Counted from the stretch's first letter, positions 1-11,464 are shown. The stretch: 46,123 nt of DNA from Dysgonamonadaceae bacterium (GCA_031272075.1 JAISUK010000024.1:1-46123), one strand, 5' to 3'. Notes: generated by a model not told the origin, from the sequence alone. Program-made: numbers and translations.

Positions 1-303
1 GGTTTGAAAGGATTTGACTATTCAACGCTTGCACCGCAAAAAATAAAAATTGTGCCGCCGGAAAGCGTAATCAACCTTTGGAAGGAAGATTATGAAACAA
101 TGCAACGCACAATGATTTATGGCGAATCGTTGTCGTTCAATGAATTAATTAACAAGATAAAAATGTGGCAAACGTGCGGCGTTTCGGCTCACAAAACAAT
201 GAAGTGGAAAACGGCGATATCATTTACAGATTCCGATTACGCTAATGCACGTTGCACAAAGAAACCGCCCCGCAATGCTCTTGCGGGGCGGTTTACCCAT
301 TAA
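1..303 (+). CDS. AbiEii-like nucleotidyltransferase toxin, C-terminal fragment (cut by window edge)
   Basis: The frame is open from base 1, so the gene begins outside the window; the first in-frame TTG at 4 is not a credible start. Residues about 18 to 54 (PPESVINLWKEDY, MIYGESLSFNELI) match from memory the C-terminal helix region of AbiEii/AbiGii-type nucleotidyltransferases, toxins of abortive-infection systems whose antitoxin partner would lie upstream. After about residue 55 the sequence no longer looks like the family, and the frame runs through the stem-loop at 262-294 before stopping at 301-303. This suggests that a frameshift or deletion has replaced the natural end, so the gene may be decayed. 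The family call rests on about 40 residues and is moderate; the decay is an inference. Confidence 0.5.
   Translation, partial: GLKGFDYSTLAPQKIKIVPPESVINLWKEDYETMQRTMIYGESLSFNELINKIKMWQTCGVSAHKTMKWKTAISFTDSDYANARCTKKPPRNALAGRFTH
262..294. terminator. Bidirectional intrinsic terminator
   Basis: A perfect 13-bp stem (262-274 AAACCGCCCCGCA, 282-294 TGCGGGGCGGTTT) closes a 7-base loop. The stem core is GC-rich and flanked by A and T tracts, so it can work on both strands: for the AbiEii-like remnant reading rightward and for the minus-strand Spy-like gene that ends at 367. Confidence 0.8.
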
Positions 304-366
304 TTTAAATCAAACTTAAAATAAATCTCCATTCATTTTGCCACCTCACGGTAAAGCAATTATGGG

Positions 367-840
367 TTAATCTCTGTTTCGTCGTTGCGGTCTTTCGCCA
401 TCGCCTCCGCCTCTATTGTTGCGTTGGGTGGCCATTTCCTTCACTTTCGTTTTGTACGTTGCCAATTGTTCGGAGGTCAATACTTTTCCGAGCGCGGCTT
501 CTTTTTCTTTTTCCAGTCCGGCCATGGATTCACGTATTTTTTCGCGGTCACCTTCGGACGATTGGAAAAGCACTTGTTGTGTTTTAGTAAATACCAGGTT
601 GATGGAATCTACTTTAGCCACTTGATTGTCTTTCAGTTTCAATTCTTCCTTCATCCAAGTGGTTTGTTGCTTGGCGCGTTCTTCTACAGTCATCCGTTGT
701 CCTCTACCCGGTTGGCCGCCTTGTCTTGCAGGCCTGCTCCCCTGTTGTTCTTGAGCAAACAAAGAGAAAGAAAACAACAACACCATTGCCATCAGGGAAA
801 ATCTTTTCATGTAAACATGAATGTTAGCATTTTGTTTCAT
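367..840 (-). CDS. Small secreted Spy/CpxP-like (DUF4890-like) protein
   Basis: 157 residues from the ATG at 840; that start follows an A-rich leader typical of the phylum. A TTG 12 bases upstream and an internal ATG at 810 (MKRFSLMAM) are alternatives. A signal peptide ends near FAQ, so the protein is exported. The mature part has an arginine/glycine/glutamine-rich stretch, then charged helices with VEERAKQQ, ELKLKDNQVAKVDSI and KVLTSEQLATYKTK. The last is like the LTxxQ motif of Spy/CpxP periplasmic proteins. The C-terminal tail is again Arg/Gly-rich (RNNRGGGDGERPQRR). It lies 101 bp downstream of atpG on the same strand and may be read through from the ATP synthase operon or have its own promoter. 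Its molecular function is unknown; a periplasmic chaperone or metal-stress role is only suggested by the family resemblance. Confidence 0.75.
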   Translation of the reverse strand: MKQNANIHVYMKRFSLMAMVLLFSFSLFAQEQQGSRPARQGGQPGRGQRMTVEERAKQQTTWMKEELKLKDNQVAKVDSINLVFTKTQQVLFQSSEGDREKIRESMAGLEKEKEAALGKVLTSEQLATYKTKVKEMATQRNNRGGGDGERPQRRNRD

Positions 841-941
841 AATCAATAACAATTAATTTTTTTTCATTTATCTGGTATACGTTTATTCGCATATCAAAGT
901 CTTAGATCTAAAAAAAAGGGAAAAGTTTAAACCGGAATAAA

Positions 942-1820
942 TTATTTCAATGCTTCCGATCCGCCGATAATGTCCAGCAGTTCGCCGGTGATGGATTGCT
1001 GTCGTTGTTTGTTGAACTGGATGGTCAATTCTTCCAGGATTTCGTCGGCATTGTCTGTGGCCACTTGCATTGCCACCATGCGTGCGGCTTGTTCGGCGGC
1101 TGCCGAATCGAGGAGAGCGGCGTAGATTTTGATTCGCAACGATTTGGGCATCAATGCTTCAAGCACAGTTTTTTTATCTGGTTCCACGATATAGTCGATA
1201 GAGAGCGCAGTCGTTTTGTGGAGATTTTCGTCCGGCGCAATCGGCAAGAAGCGTTGTATGGTCGGAAGCTGGACGGCGGTATTTTTGAGATGATTGTACA
1301 GCAATTCCACGCAGTCGATACGTTTTAAGCGGAAATCGGAAATCAATTGATCGGCGATGGCTCGTGCACCGTCGAAATTCGGATTGTCCATCAACGGGAT
1401 ATAGCTACCCTGGAGGTGGTACTTTCGTGGCAGTTTGCTGATAGCTTCTTCGATTTTTTTCCCAACCGGATATACCACTATGTCGGCGTCGCTCACTCCG
1501 GCGTATTGCTCCCTTACTTGCTGGAAAAGTCGCAGGATATTGGAATTGAAAGCCCCGCACAGGCTGGAATTGGAAGAAAAGACGACCACTGCGAGGCGTT
1601 TGACGTCCCGTTTTTCGGAAAGATCCGAAGCAAATTCCGTTTCCGACGAGAGGAAATGCGCCAGTATTGTCGCCAGCCGGTGTTCGTAGGGCAGAAAGCG
1701 TTCAATCTGCGACTGTGCTTTGCGGAGTTTTGCCGAGGCCACCATTTTCATCGCCGAAGTAATCTTTTGAGTAGATTTGACCGAGGCGATGCGTCCCTTG
1801 ATTTCTTTTAGCGAAGACAT
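942..1820 (-). CDS. atpG: ATP synthase F1 gamma subunit
   Basis: 292 residues, the usual length. It forms the central rotor stalk of F1, a coiled coil of the N- and C-terminal helices inside the alpha3beta3 ring. The conserved N-terminus (LKEIKGRIASVKSTQKITSAMKMV, shown here in part as KSTQKITSAMKMVA) and the C-terminal motif QQSITGELLDIIGG are both intact. It is the last ATP synthase gene of the operon and begins 9 bp after the atpA stop. Nothing is abnormal in length or motifs. Confidence 0.97.
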   Translation of the reverse strand: MSSLKEIKGRIASVKSTQKITSAMKMVASAKLRKAQSQIERFLPYEHRLATILAHFLSSETEFASDLSEKRDVKRLAVVVFSSNSSLCGAFNSNILRLFQQVREQYAGVSDADIVVYPVGKKIEEAISKLPRKYHLQGSYIPLMDNPNFDGARAIADQLISDFRLKRIDCVELLYNHLKNTAVQLPTIQRFLPIAPDENLHKTTALSIDYIVEPDKKTVLEALMPKSLRIKIYAALLDSAAAEQAARMVAMQVATDNADEILEELTIQFNKQRQQSITGELLDIIGGSEALK

Positions 1821-1829
1821 AAGCGGAGA

Positions 1830-3413
1830 CTAGTTCTTAAAGTTTTTTGCGACGTCATCCGCCACCGATCGCAGGATTTTCGTCACTTCGTCGGGCATGA
1901 CTCCGGTCTTCAATACATCGAGTACATCTTTCCGGTGCTTGAGTTCAAGGGTTTCCAGGAATACCGCTTCAAATTCGCGCACTTTTTCTACGGGCACATC
2001 CGCCAGCAGGCCTTGCGTACCGATGTAGATGATCACGATCTCTTTTTCCACCGGAAGCGGCTGGTATTGCGCTTGGATCAGCAGCTCCAGGTTCTTTTTT
2101 CCTTTGTCCAGCGTCATTTTCGTCACCGGATCCATATCGCCGCCGAATTTGGTGAATGCTTCCAATTCGCGGTATTGTGCCTGGTCGGTCTTCAGGGTGC
2201 CGGCAATTTTTTTCATCGCTTTGATCTGTGCATTACCGCCGACGCGCGACACGGAGATGCCCACATTGATCGCAGGACGGATTCCCGCGTTAAACAGGCC
2301 GGTTTCCAGGAAAATCTGACCATCGGTAATCGAAATCACATTCGTCGGGATGTAGGCCGACACATCGCCTGCCTGCGTCTCGATTATCGGCAGGGCAGTC
2401 AATGAACCGCCTCCTTTGAGCAAGGGTTTCAGGTTGTCGGGCACGTCATTCATTTGTTTCACCACCTCGTCGTTGTTGATGATTTTGGCGGCGCGTTCCA
2501 GCAAGCGGGAGTGGAGGTAGAAGATATCGCCGGGGTACGCTTCCCGTCCGGAAGGACGGCGCAAAATCAAGGATACTTCACGATACGAAACCGCCTGTTT
2601 GGATAAATCGTCATAGATGACCAGCGCATGCCGACCGGTATCACGGAAATATTCGCCGATGGCGGCACCGGCAAAAGGTGCATAAAACCGCAAAGCGGCA
2701 GGATCGGAAGCCGTAGCGGAAACGATGATCGTATAGTCCATTGCGCCTTTTTCTTTCAGCGTATTGACGATGGTTGCTACTGTGGAACCTTTTTGTCCGA
2801 CAGCGACATAGATGCAATAGACCGGTTGTCCTGCCAAGTAGTTGTCGCGTTGATTGATGATGGTGTCGATCGCGATTGCCGTTTTGCCTGTCTGCCGGTC
2901 GCCGATAATCAACTCCCGCTGTCCGCGGCCGATCGGAATCATCGCGTCGATCGATTTGATGCCTGTCTGCAGGGGCTCATTCACCGGCTGACGGAAAATG
3001 ACTCCGGGGGCTTTGCGCTCCAGCGGCATCTCCAGTAATGCTCCCTGGATGGCGCCTTTGGCATCCAGTGGATTCCCCAGCGGGTCGATGACGCGTCCCA
3101 ACAACCCTTCGCCGGCATTGATGGAAGCGATCCTTCCGGTGCGTTTGACGGTATCTCCTTCTTCCACCAGTTCGGTAGAACCGAGCAATACCGCGCCGAC
3201 ATTGTCTTCTTCGAGATTCATGACGATTGCCATCACACCATTCTCGAATTGGAGCAATTCTCCCGATTCCGCATTACTCAAGCCGAAGATGCGTACCACG
3301 CCATCGCTGACCTGGAGCACGGTGCCCACTTCTTCAAATGCGACACGTGTATCCACGCCTTCGAGTTGCATCTTCAATATTTCCGAAATTTCGCTTGCTT
3401 TAATATCTGGCAT
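1830..3413 (-). CDS. atpA: ATP synthase F1 alpha subunit
   Basis: 527 residues. It is the non-catalytic nucleotide-binding subunit of the F1 hexamer. The Walker A loop GDRQTGKT is at residues 171-178, preceded by the conserved [10 protein letters not shown]. The signature [13 protein letters not shown] and a C-terminal helical domain are present. It lies between atpH (13-bp gap upstream) and atpG (9-bp gap downstream), fixing its place in the operon. The start at MPDIKASEI fits the usual N-terminal helix that contacts the delta subunit. Confidence 0.98.
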   Translation of the reverse strand: MPDIKASEISEILKMQLEGVDTRVAFEEVGTVLQVSDGVVRIFGLSNAESGELLQFENGVMAIVMNLEEDNVGAVLLGSTELVEEGDTVKRTGRIASINAGEGLLGRVIDPLGNPLDAKGAIQGALLEMPLERKAPGVIFRQPVNEPLQTGIKSIDAMIPIGRGQRELIIGDRQTGKTAIAIDTIINQRDNYLAGQPVYCIYVAVGQKGSTVATIVNTLKEKGAMDYTIIVSATASDPAALRFYAPFAGAAIGEYFRDTGRHALVIYDDLSKQAVSYREVSLILRRPSGREAYPGDIFYLHSRLLERAAKIINNDEVVKQMNDVPDNLKPLLKGGGSLTALPIIETQAGDVSAYIPTNVISITDGQIFLETGLFNAGIRPAINVGISVSRVGGNAQIKAMKKIAGTLKTDQAQYRELEAFTKFGGDMDPVTKMTLDKGKKNLELLIQAQYQPLPVEKEIVIIYIGTQGLLADVPVEKVREFEAVFLETLELKHRKDVLDVLKTGVMPDEVTKILRSVADDVAKNFKN

Positions 3414-3426
3414 AATCTTATTTTTT

Positions 3427-3963
3427 TTATTTTACTAACAGTTGTCTTACTTTTGTCAATTGACTTCGTATACTGGCATCCAGTCGCCGGTCTTCCAATT
3501 CCAAGACGAATCCGCCGATGACAGACCGGTCGTCCACGACAACCAGATCCACCTTTGCGCTCGTTTGTCCGGCGATCACCTCCATGATTTTAGCTTTTAT
3601 CTCCGGAGTGACAGGCTCGGCTGTAGTCAGTTTTGTGATGACAATTCTTTTTTGTTTCCGATAATACATTTGATACATCAATGCAACGGAGCGGGCATGA
3701 TTTTCGCGTTTATGCTGAAGCAGCAGCGTAAGCAGTCGCAGGTAGGAATCGCTGACGGCAATGCCCGCCGCTGTGATGAGGATTTTTTGCTTATCTTCAT
3801 CGGCAACGGTCGGGTCATTCAAAACCATCGGCAAGGAGCCAAAGGATTTAAAATGAGTTTCCAAGACCTTCATCTCTTCATAGAGACGTGTTTCTTCCCC
3901 CTTTTCAACGGCAAATTCATAAGCCGCTTTCGCATACCGCACTGCTATCTTGCTTGAATCCAT
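3427..3963 (-). CDS. atpH: ATP synthase F1 delta subunit (OSCP)
   Basis: 178 residues, usual size. It links the F1 head to the b-subunit stator. The N-terminal helical bundle begins with [13 protein letters not shown], the typical 'RYAxAL' opening of OSCP/delta. The C-terminal part has the conserved pattern [21 protein letters not shown]. The start codon lies inside the end of atpF (19-bp overlap), suggesting coupled translation of these two stator subunits. Confidence 0.95.
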   Translation of the reverse strand: MDSSKIAVRYAKAAYEFAVEKGEETRLYEEMKVLETHFKSFGSLPMVLNDPTVADEDKQKILITAAGIAVSDSYLRLLTLLLQHKRENHARSVALMYQMYYRKQKRIVITKLTTAEPVTPEIKAKIMEVIAGQTSAKVDLVVVDDRSVIGGFVLELEDRRLDASIRSQLTKVRQLLVK

Positions 3964-4445
3964 GCTTCGTCGATCAATTTACTCGCCAATTCCATCTGGG
4001 CAGATTTGTGCTCCAGGTTTTTCCGCAGGAGTTTTTCGGCGATGTCTACCGACAGGCCGATCACTTCGTTTCGGACATCGCGGATCGCATCGTCTTTTTC
4101 TTTCCGGATGACCGCCAGCGCTTCTTTGATGATTTTGTCGGCTTCGACCGAAGCCTGCGCTTTCCCTTCTTTGATCATTTCCGCGCGCATGTCGGCTGCT
4201 TCTTTCAGAATCCGGAGTTGTTCTTCCCTGGCCAGGGCGAGGATGCGATCGCTTTCTTCTTTGATTCCTGCCAGGCGCTCATTGGCTTCTTTTGCTGATT
4301 TTAAGGAAGTTTCGATAAATTCTTTCCGTTCTTCCACCATTTTGACAATGATCGGGAAGCCGAATTTTGCCAGGATGAAGAATACGATTCCGAAAGAAAG
4401 CAGCATCCAGAATAAAAGTCCTATATCAGGTGTCAGCAGAGACAT
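3945..4445 (-). CDS. atpF: ATP synthase F0 b subunit
   Basis: 166 residues. One N-terminal membrane segment (about residues 8-30, IGLLFWMLLSFGIVFFILAK) is followed by a long charged helix rich in Glu, Lys and Ala that forms the peripheral stalk. There is a single b gene, so the stator should be a homodimer. Its 3' end overlaps atpH by 19 bp; atpE is 12 bp upstream. Length and layout are ordinary. Confidence 0.96.
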   Translation of the reverse strand: MSLLTPDIGLLFWMLLSFGIVFFILAKFGFPIIVKMVEERKEFIETSLKSAKEANERLAGIKEESDRILALAREEQLRILKEAADMRAEMIKEGKAQASVEADKIIKEALAVIRKEKDDAIRDVRNEVIGLSVDIAEKLLRKNLEHKSAQMELASKLIDEAWIQAR

Positions 4446-4457
4446 AATCTGTTTGTT

Positions 4458-4718
<261 letters not shown>

Positions 4719-4756
4719 TTAAGTTATTAATAAAAATACAATATTCTTTTTTGTTG

Positions 4757-5857
4757 TTATGAATGTCCTTTGGAATGTGGATGTGGCTCTACGCGCGACA
4801 ATCCGATAAACACTGCCGACAACATTGTAAACACATAAGCCTGGATGTATGCGACCAGCAGTTCCAGAAAATTGATAAACACCGTCAACAGTACGGAAAC
4901 GACCGTCATGCCGGAGTTCACGGCAGAACCGAGACTTACGGTGACAAAAATCAGGCACGTCAATCCCAGCACGATGGAATGACCTGCCAGGATGTTGGCA
5001 AAGAGACGAATCATCAAGGCAAAGGGTTTTGTAAAAATCCCCACCAGTTCCAACGCAGGCATGATTGGCACGGGTACTTTGAGCCACACGGGTACTTCCG
5101 GCCATAGAATCTCGCGCCAATATTCTTTTGTTGCGAAGCAATTGACTATCAGGAATGTAAACAGCGCCAGCACGAATGTGACGGAAATATTACCTGTCAG
5201 GTTGGCGCCGCCTGGAAATAATGGGATTAACCCCAATAAATTGTTGAAAAAGATAAAGAAAAATACCGTCAGCAAATACGGAACATAGCGTTTATAATCT
5301 TTCCCCACACAGGGTTTGATCAGGTCGTCCGTCACACTCATGATAAACAATTCCATCAAGGCGACAAATCCTTTCGGCGCTTTATAATCCGACGTTTTGC
5401 TTTCCTTTTTATACCAACTTGCCGTAAACAGGATGATACAGACCAGCAGCAGGCTGGAAAACAACAAAGAGAAGACATTTTTGGTAATCGAAATGTCCAG
5501 CGGCCGCGTTTCTTCGCCGGCGACCGATCGTTCCACCACTTTTCCTTTGTATTTTCCTTCCGTAGCGAGATAGAATCCTTTGTATTCCGAAGCGCCATGG
5601 TGAAAATGAGAAGAAGAAAAGAGCTGCCATCCGTTTTTTTCACCTTTCACAATCACAAGCAACGGGATGGCGATATGTTTATCGCCAATGGTTGCAACAT
5701 GCCATTCGTAGGAATCGGCGAGGTGCTCTAAGATCAATTCACGGACGTCTAATTCTCCCTCGTTTTCAGAATGGCTATCCGCCGGATACGCCGAATGGAG
5801 CCCTCCGATGATCAATAAACAACACCAAAACACCCTGTTTCTTACAAATTTCTTCAT
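4757..5857 (-). CDS. atpB: ATP synthase F0 a subunit with exported N-terminal domain
   Basis: 366 residues, longer than the roughly 270 of E. coli. The start at 5857 is set by an ATGA overlap with the upstream atpI-like gene (5854-5857). Residues 1-26 look like a signal peptide (FWCCLLIIGG then AYPADS). Residues about 30-125 form a soluble, probably periplasmic domain with several His and Tyr residues. Membrane segments follow from about 127. The essential arginine of the proton path is Arg284 in FALMIRLFANILAGH. N-terminally extended a subunits are usual in Bacteroidetes; the role of the extra domain is not known to me. Confidence 0.95.
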   Translation of the reverse strand: MKKFVRNRVFWCCLLIIGGLHSAYPADSHSENEGELDVRELILEHLADSYEWHVATIGDKHIAIPLLVIVKGEKNGWQLFSSSHFHHGASEYKGFYLATEGKYKGKVVERSVAGEETRPLDISITKNVFSLLFSSLLLVCIILFTASWYKKESKTSDYKAPKGFVALMELFIMSVTDDLIKPCVGKDYKRYVPYLLTVFFFIFFNNLLGLIPLFPGGANLTGNISVTFVLALFTFLIVNCFATKEYWREILWPEVPVWLKVPVPIMPALELVGIFTKPFALMIRLFANILAGHSIVLGLTCLIFVTVSLGSAVNSGMTVVSVLLTVFINFLELLVAYIQAYVFTMLSAVFIGLSRVEPHPHSKGHS

Positions 5858-6261
5858 TGTTCGATTGTATTGGTTGTTTTTATCCATTTCTCTACTTTGA
5901 ATAAGTAAGAAAGGTCGAATAGGGTATATAGAAAAAATAACAATATAAATATCACGCCGAAGCTCCGTTTTTCATCTTTCAAGAGCAATGCGAAAGCCGT
6001 CAGAAACAGCAGTGACAAGACAAAGCGGACAATTCCGGTCAACAAATACATATTCACCAACCATCGGTCAGACTTTTTGCCTTTGTCATTCGTCAGGAAA
6101 AGCGTAGCCAGACTGGTAATGAAAAAGAAAACAACCGTAGCTACATACCAAGGCGGGAAATGCGACGGGAACACATGATGCATCAGAACGCCGATGCCTG
6201 TCCCCACCAATAAGGTGAAAACAAGCAAGTAAATACTGTATTTTATCTGTAATGTTCTCAT
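5854..6261 (-). CDS. AtpI-like small membrane protein of the ATP synthase operon
   Basis: 135 residues from the ATG at 6261, 10 bp after the atpC stop; longer starts would run into atpC. Four hydrophobic segments are visible (about 8-28, 38-56, 68-90 and 98-118), the layout of AtpI/ATP synthase I-chain proteins thought to help c-ring assembly. Sequence identity to E. coli AtpI is not obvious, so the name rests on size, topology and position between atpC and atpB. The stop overlaps the atpB start as ATGA, so both are probably made in step. Confidence 0.8.
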   Translation of the reverse strand: MRTLQIKYSIYLLVFTLLVGTGIGVLMHHVFPSHFPPWYVATVVFFFITSLATLFLTNDKGKKSDRWLVNMYLLTGIVRFVLSLLFLTAFALLLKDEKRSFGVIFILLFFLYTLFDLSYLFKVEKWIKTTNTIEQ

Positions 6262-6271
6262 TAGTCCTGTT

Positions 6272-8010
<1,739 letters not shown>

Positions 8011-8067
8011 TTATTTATCCATTGTTTACGTATCCAGCTGTCATTCCAATTCCGTAGAATTTTGATA

Positions 8068-8098
8068 CAAAGTTAATATTTTCCTTTTAATTCCGAAA
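8068..8098 (-). promoter_or_regulatory. Predicted promoter of the ATP synthase operon
   Basis: On the minus strand TAACTTTG (8068-8075) matches the Bacteroidetes -7 box TAnnTTTG; a weak TTTC (8095-8098) lies 19 bases upstream as a -33 box. The leader to the atpD ATG would be about 60 bases. Confidence 0.5.
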
Positions 8099-8144
8099 AT
8101 TCCGGTGCAGATTTGCGGCGTGATGAATCATCATTATGCCGGTA

Positions 8145-11100
8145 TCATTTCGATTTGTTCGGATAAGCCGGTCGCTTCGGGTAAAGGCCGGGATTGGTTT
8201 TCAAGTCCTGAAGAATCAATTCGATGGCCTTGTTCAGTTGTTGGTCTTCGCCTGCATATTCTTTCGCGGGATCATTATCGACCACATATTCAGGATCCAC
8301 GCCGTAGCCTTCAATCACAAACTGTTTGCCTTCAGCATCATAATGAGCAAATTCAGGACGATTGAGCGATCCGCCGTCGATGATGGGCAAAGTCCCGCGG
8401 ATGCCGACGACGCCGCCCCAGGAACGTATCCCGACCGTTTTCCCCAATTGATAGAATTTAAACTGGTAGGGAAACAGATCGCCGTCGGAAGCGGAATAAT
8501 TGTCTAGCAACAAAATTTTCGGACCGATCATGATGCCGTCCGGTTTCGGGCTTGGCTGTCCGTTGCGGGGGGAAGTCATCATGGACAATTCGCGGCGCAA
8601 ACGTTCGATAATCATGGTAGAAACATTGCCGCCTCCGTTGCCGCGGTCATCGATGATCAAGGCGCGTTTGTTCAATTGCGGATAATAATATCTTACAAAC
8701 TCGTTCAGCCCTTCGGCGCTCATGTCAGGGATATGGATATAGCCGACTTCGCCATTGGTTGCTTTTTCCACTTTCCGGATATTGTCCTGCACCCAATTGA
8801 AATAATACAGCGCCGTTTCGTTGCCGATGGGTTTGATGATGATTTTTCGCGCTCCGTTGTCGGAAGCATTGCTGTTGACCGTCAATTCCACCTCAATTCC
8901 GGCTTTATCGTAAAGCGCCTCATAGATATTATCCATGTTTTTGGTCGACTTTCCGTTGATTGCAACGATGAAATCGCCTGTTTTGATGTCCATCCCGATT
9001 TCGGTCAGCGGGGAACGCAGGCTTTCCGACCAGTTTCGTCCTTCAAGTATTTTCCCAATTTGATAATACCCTGAAGCGTCGCGTCGCAATGTGGCTCCGA
9101 GCAGACCGGTCTTGATGCGGGTTGGCGACGGTTTGTCACCTCCGGCAATATAGGCGTGGCCGCAATTCAATTCGCCGATCATCTCGCCGATGACATAATT
9201 CAAGTCATTGCGGTTGTTGACATATTGAACCAGATCCTGGTATTTTGTGCGGATTTGTTTCCAATCTACACCGTGCATTGACGGATCGTAGAAGAAGTCG
9301 CGCATTTGTCGCCAACATTCGTTGAAAATTTGCCGCCATTCGGCGTGGAGGTCTACCATGGCTTTCATGTTTCGCAGATCGACGGTTTTCTCGATGGAAA
9401 CTTTTCCTCTGGGGAGGTCGATCACGGCATAGTCTCTTCCCGAACGAAGCAACAGTTTCTTATAATCCGCCGTGGCTGCAGCCAACGAATAATTGCTCAA
9501 TTCCGTCTCTTTTTGATCTTTCAGATTGAAAGAATACAAATTGAACCCGACGCGTCCGCCTCGGTTATAGTAAACGGTTTCGCCGATGCAAAACGCAGAG
9601 CCGATATGTCCGGCAGGCGTATTCAATTCCAACGAGCGGCCTTTGATTCCATCGAAATCAATCTCAACCTTCGATTTGTTTGTTGCTGTAGAGTCTCTGC
9701 TGTCGCTTTTCTTTGCAGCCGGTTTTGTCTCCGGTTTCGCGGCAGCGTCCTTATTGTTGCTGACGACCGACACCTCATCGTTCTGGTAGGCAAACGGCGA
9801 AGGTGTCGCTTTCTTCAATGTCACGAGATACAGTTTGTTCATGTTGCCGTAACTGTGATTCCATTCCGTGCTGCTGTAAGTCGGTGAAAACGTTCGGGAA
9901 GACTGGAACAGCAAATATTTTCCGTCGCTGCTGAACGACGGATTGTTGGAATCGAACCATTCGTCCGTAACAACTTGTTTGTCATGCGTCTCCAGGTTGT
10001 AGATCACGACGACCGACGTGGTGTTAAATCGGGGCAAGGTAAAAGTGATCCACCGGCTGTCGGGCGACCAGTTGAAATCGCGCAGTTCGCCGTCTATCGT
10101 TTGCTCCACTTCGGTAATCTTTTTTGAGTCGATGTCGAGGTAGCGCAATCGTTGCATTTTGTCGCTCCAAAGTATTTTCTTGCTGTCGGGCGACCAGTTG
10201 AATCCATATTTATAGGTGTCACTGTTTTTGGTCAGTTGGACAGGCGTGTCCAGCCCGTCTTGGCTCCGCAGAAACAGCTCGTCTTCTCCGGTTTCATCGG
10301 AAATATAAGCGATCCATTTCCCATCGGGCGACCATTGTGCATCACGTTCGTGGATTCCGGAAGTCTCGGTCAGGTTTCGAGTGATTCCCGACTTGACAGG
10401 CACCGTATAGACATCACCGCGTGCACTGACCAAAAGCCTGTTTCCATCGGGCGAAACCGACGCACGGGTAATCATTCCTGCCGTATTTTTCAGTTGTTTT
10501 CGTCCGCCGATGTGATCTTCGTCGATTTGAACGGGCACTTTTTCCGTCTTTCGGGAGTTCAAATCAAATTTGTAGAGGTATCCGCCGTTCTCAAATACAA
10601 TGTATTGGTCTCCCAGGCTGGGGAATTTGATGTCGTATACTTTGAAATCGGTCACTTTTTCCGTCTGTTTTGTTTGGGTATTATAACAAAACAGGTTCAT
10701 CGTACGATCACGGTCGGACAGAAAATAGATCGAATTGCCCGCCCACATCGGGAAAATATCCTGTTGTGGGTTGTTGGTAATATTTTCGACCGTTCGGGAG
10801 TTGAAATCATAAATCCAGATATCGTCGGCCATTCCGCCTGCATAATATTTCCAGGTACGAAATTCGCGGAACACCCTGTTGTATGCCAATTGGGATTTAT
10901 CCGGAGAAAAGGAACAAAAGCCGCCGACCGGCAATGGGAGTTCTTCCGGCAAACCGCCTTTCGTGGAAATCAGGTACAATTTGCCTTTGAAGTCGTTGAA
11001 TGTCGCCATCCGCGATCGGAAAAGAATGTGTTCATTGTCTTTCCATGTCATGGTAATGTTATTTGGCCCCATTCTATCGGAAATATCGTCGCGGTCGAGC

Positions 11101-11423
11101 GTGGCGGTATAAGTCAATCGCACCGGTTCTCCGCCGGTCGACGGCATCAGATAGACTTCCGTATTTCCGTCGTATTGCGCGGTGAAAGCGAGTTGCTTCC
11201 CGTCGGGCGAAAAACGGGCAAACATTTCATAACCATTGGCGTCATTCGTCAATTTGCGGGCGATGCCGCCTTGAGAAGCTACCGTATACAAATCGCCGGC
11301 ATACGAAAATACAATCTGATCTCCGTGAATGGTCGGAAAACGCAATAACCGCGCTTCTTGCTGCGCAGAAACAATAGAGACAAAAAACAAGAATAAATAA
11401 ATGAATACAAATCGTTTGTTCAT
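8145..11423 (-). CDS. Secreted tricorn-like protease (S41 family)
   Basis: 1092 residues with a signal peptide ending near VSAQ (residue 21). Residues about 25-550 form repeated beta-propeller blades of the WD40/TolB type (FSPDGKQLAFTA, VSPDGNRLLVSA, WSPDGKWIAYIS). A Lys/Ala-rich linker lies near 565-600. A second domain, a PDZ-like domain (about 800-880) and the S41 peptidase domain follow. By comparison with archaeal tricorn, His756 (CGHAYIAGGD) corresponds to His746, Ser979-Asp980 (SASDGD) to Ser965-Asp966, and Glu1038 (IEGYGV) to Glu1023. The residue before the histidine is Gly, not Ser745. The Asp next to the nucleophile suggests cleavage after basic residues. It probably trims peptides in the periplasm. 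It is a single-gene unit with its own promoter box. Confidence 0.9.
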   Translation of the reverse strand: MNKRFVFIYLFLFFVSIVSAQQEARLLRFPTIHGDQIVFSYAGDLYTVASQGGIARKLTNDANGYEMFARFSPDGKQLAFTAQYDGNTEVYLMPSTGGEPVRLTYTATLDRDDISDRMGPNNITMTWKDNEHILFRSRMATFNDFKGKLYLISTKGGLPEELPLPVGGFCSFSPDKSQLAYNRVFREFRTWKYYAGGMADDIWIYDFNSRTVENITNNPQQDIFPMWAGNSIYFLSDRDRTMNLFCYNTQTKQTEKVTDFKVYDIKFPSLGDQYIVFENGGYLYKFDLNSRKTEKVPVQIDEDHIGGRKQLKNTAGMITRASVSPDGNRLLVSARGDVYTVPVKSGITRNLTETSGIHERDAQWSPDGKWIAYISDETGEDELFLRSQDGLDTPVQLTKNSDTYKYGFNWSPDSKKILWSDKMQRLRYLDIDSKKITEVEQTIDGELRDFNWSPDSRWITFTLPRFNTTSVVVIYNLETHDKQVVTDEWFDSNNPSFSSDGKYLLFQSSRTFSPTYSSTEWNHSYGNMNKLYLVTLKKATPSPFAYQNDEVSVVSNNKDAAAKPETKPAAKKSDSRDSTATNKSKVEIDFDGIKGRSLELNTPAGHIGSAFCIGETVYYNRGGRVGFNLYSFNLKDQKETELSNYSLAAATADYKKLLLRSGRDYAVIDLPRGKVSIEKTVDLRNMKAMVDLHAEWRQIFNECWRQMRDFFYDPSMHGVDWKQIRTKYQDLVQYVNNRNDLNYVIGEMIGELNCGHAYIAGGDKPSPTRIKTGLLGATLRRDASGYYQIGKILEGRNWSESLRSPLTEIGMDIKTGDFIVAINGKSTKNMDNIYEALYDKAGIEVELTVNSNASDNGARKIIIKPIGNETALYYFNWVQDNIRKVEKATNGEVGYIHIPDMSAEGLNEFVRYYYPQLNKRALIIDDRGNGGGNVSTMIIERLRRELSMMTSPRNGQPSPKPDGIMIGPKILLLDNYSASDGDLFPYQFKFYQLGKTVGIRSWGGVVGIRGTLPIIDGGSLNRPEFAHYDAEGKQFVIEGYGVDPEYVVDNDPAKEYAGEDQQLNKAIELILQDLKTNPGLYPKRPAYPNKSK

Positions 11424-11456
11424 AACTACATGCTTTTAATAAATGATATTTTTATG

Positions 11457-11464
11457 CAAACTTA
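11457..11464 (-). promoter_or_regulatory. Predicted -7 box of the tricorn-like protease gene
   Basis: TAAGTTTG on the minus strand, about 34 bases before the ATG at 11423, matches TAnnTTTG. No clear -33 box is seen. Confidence 0.4.

Noticed and set aside
898..920. TTAGATCTAA palindrome followed by an A run near the atpG end
   Set aside because: The 10-bp AT-rich palindrome has no loop and no adjacent promoter or terminator features that would give it a role.
4719..5141. Minus-strand frame of 140 codons overlapping atpB in another frame
   Set aside because: It lies inside the conserved a-subunit coding region and has no start signal or membrane segments of its own.
10152..11348. Long plus-strand open frame of about 400 codons opposite the tricorn-like protease
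   Set aside because: It is antisense to a clear full-length gene with signal peptide and catalytic residues, has no family signs, and results from codon bias of the true gene.
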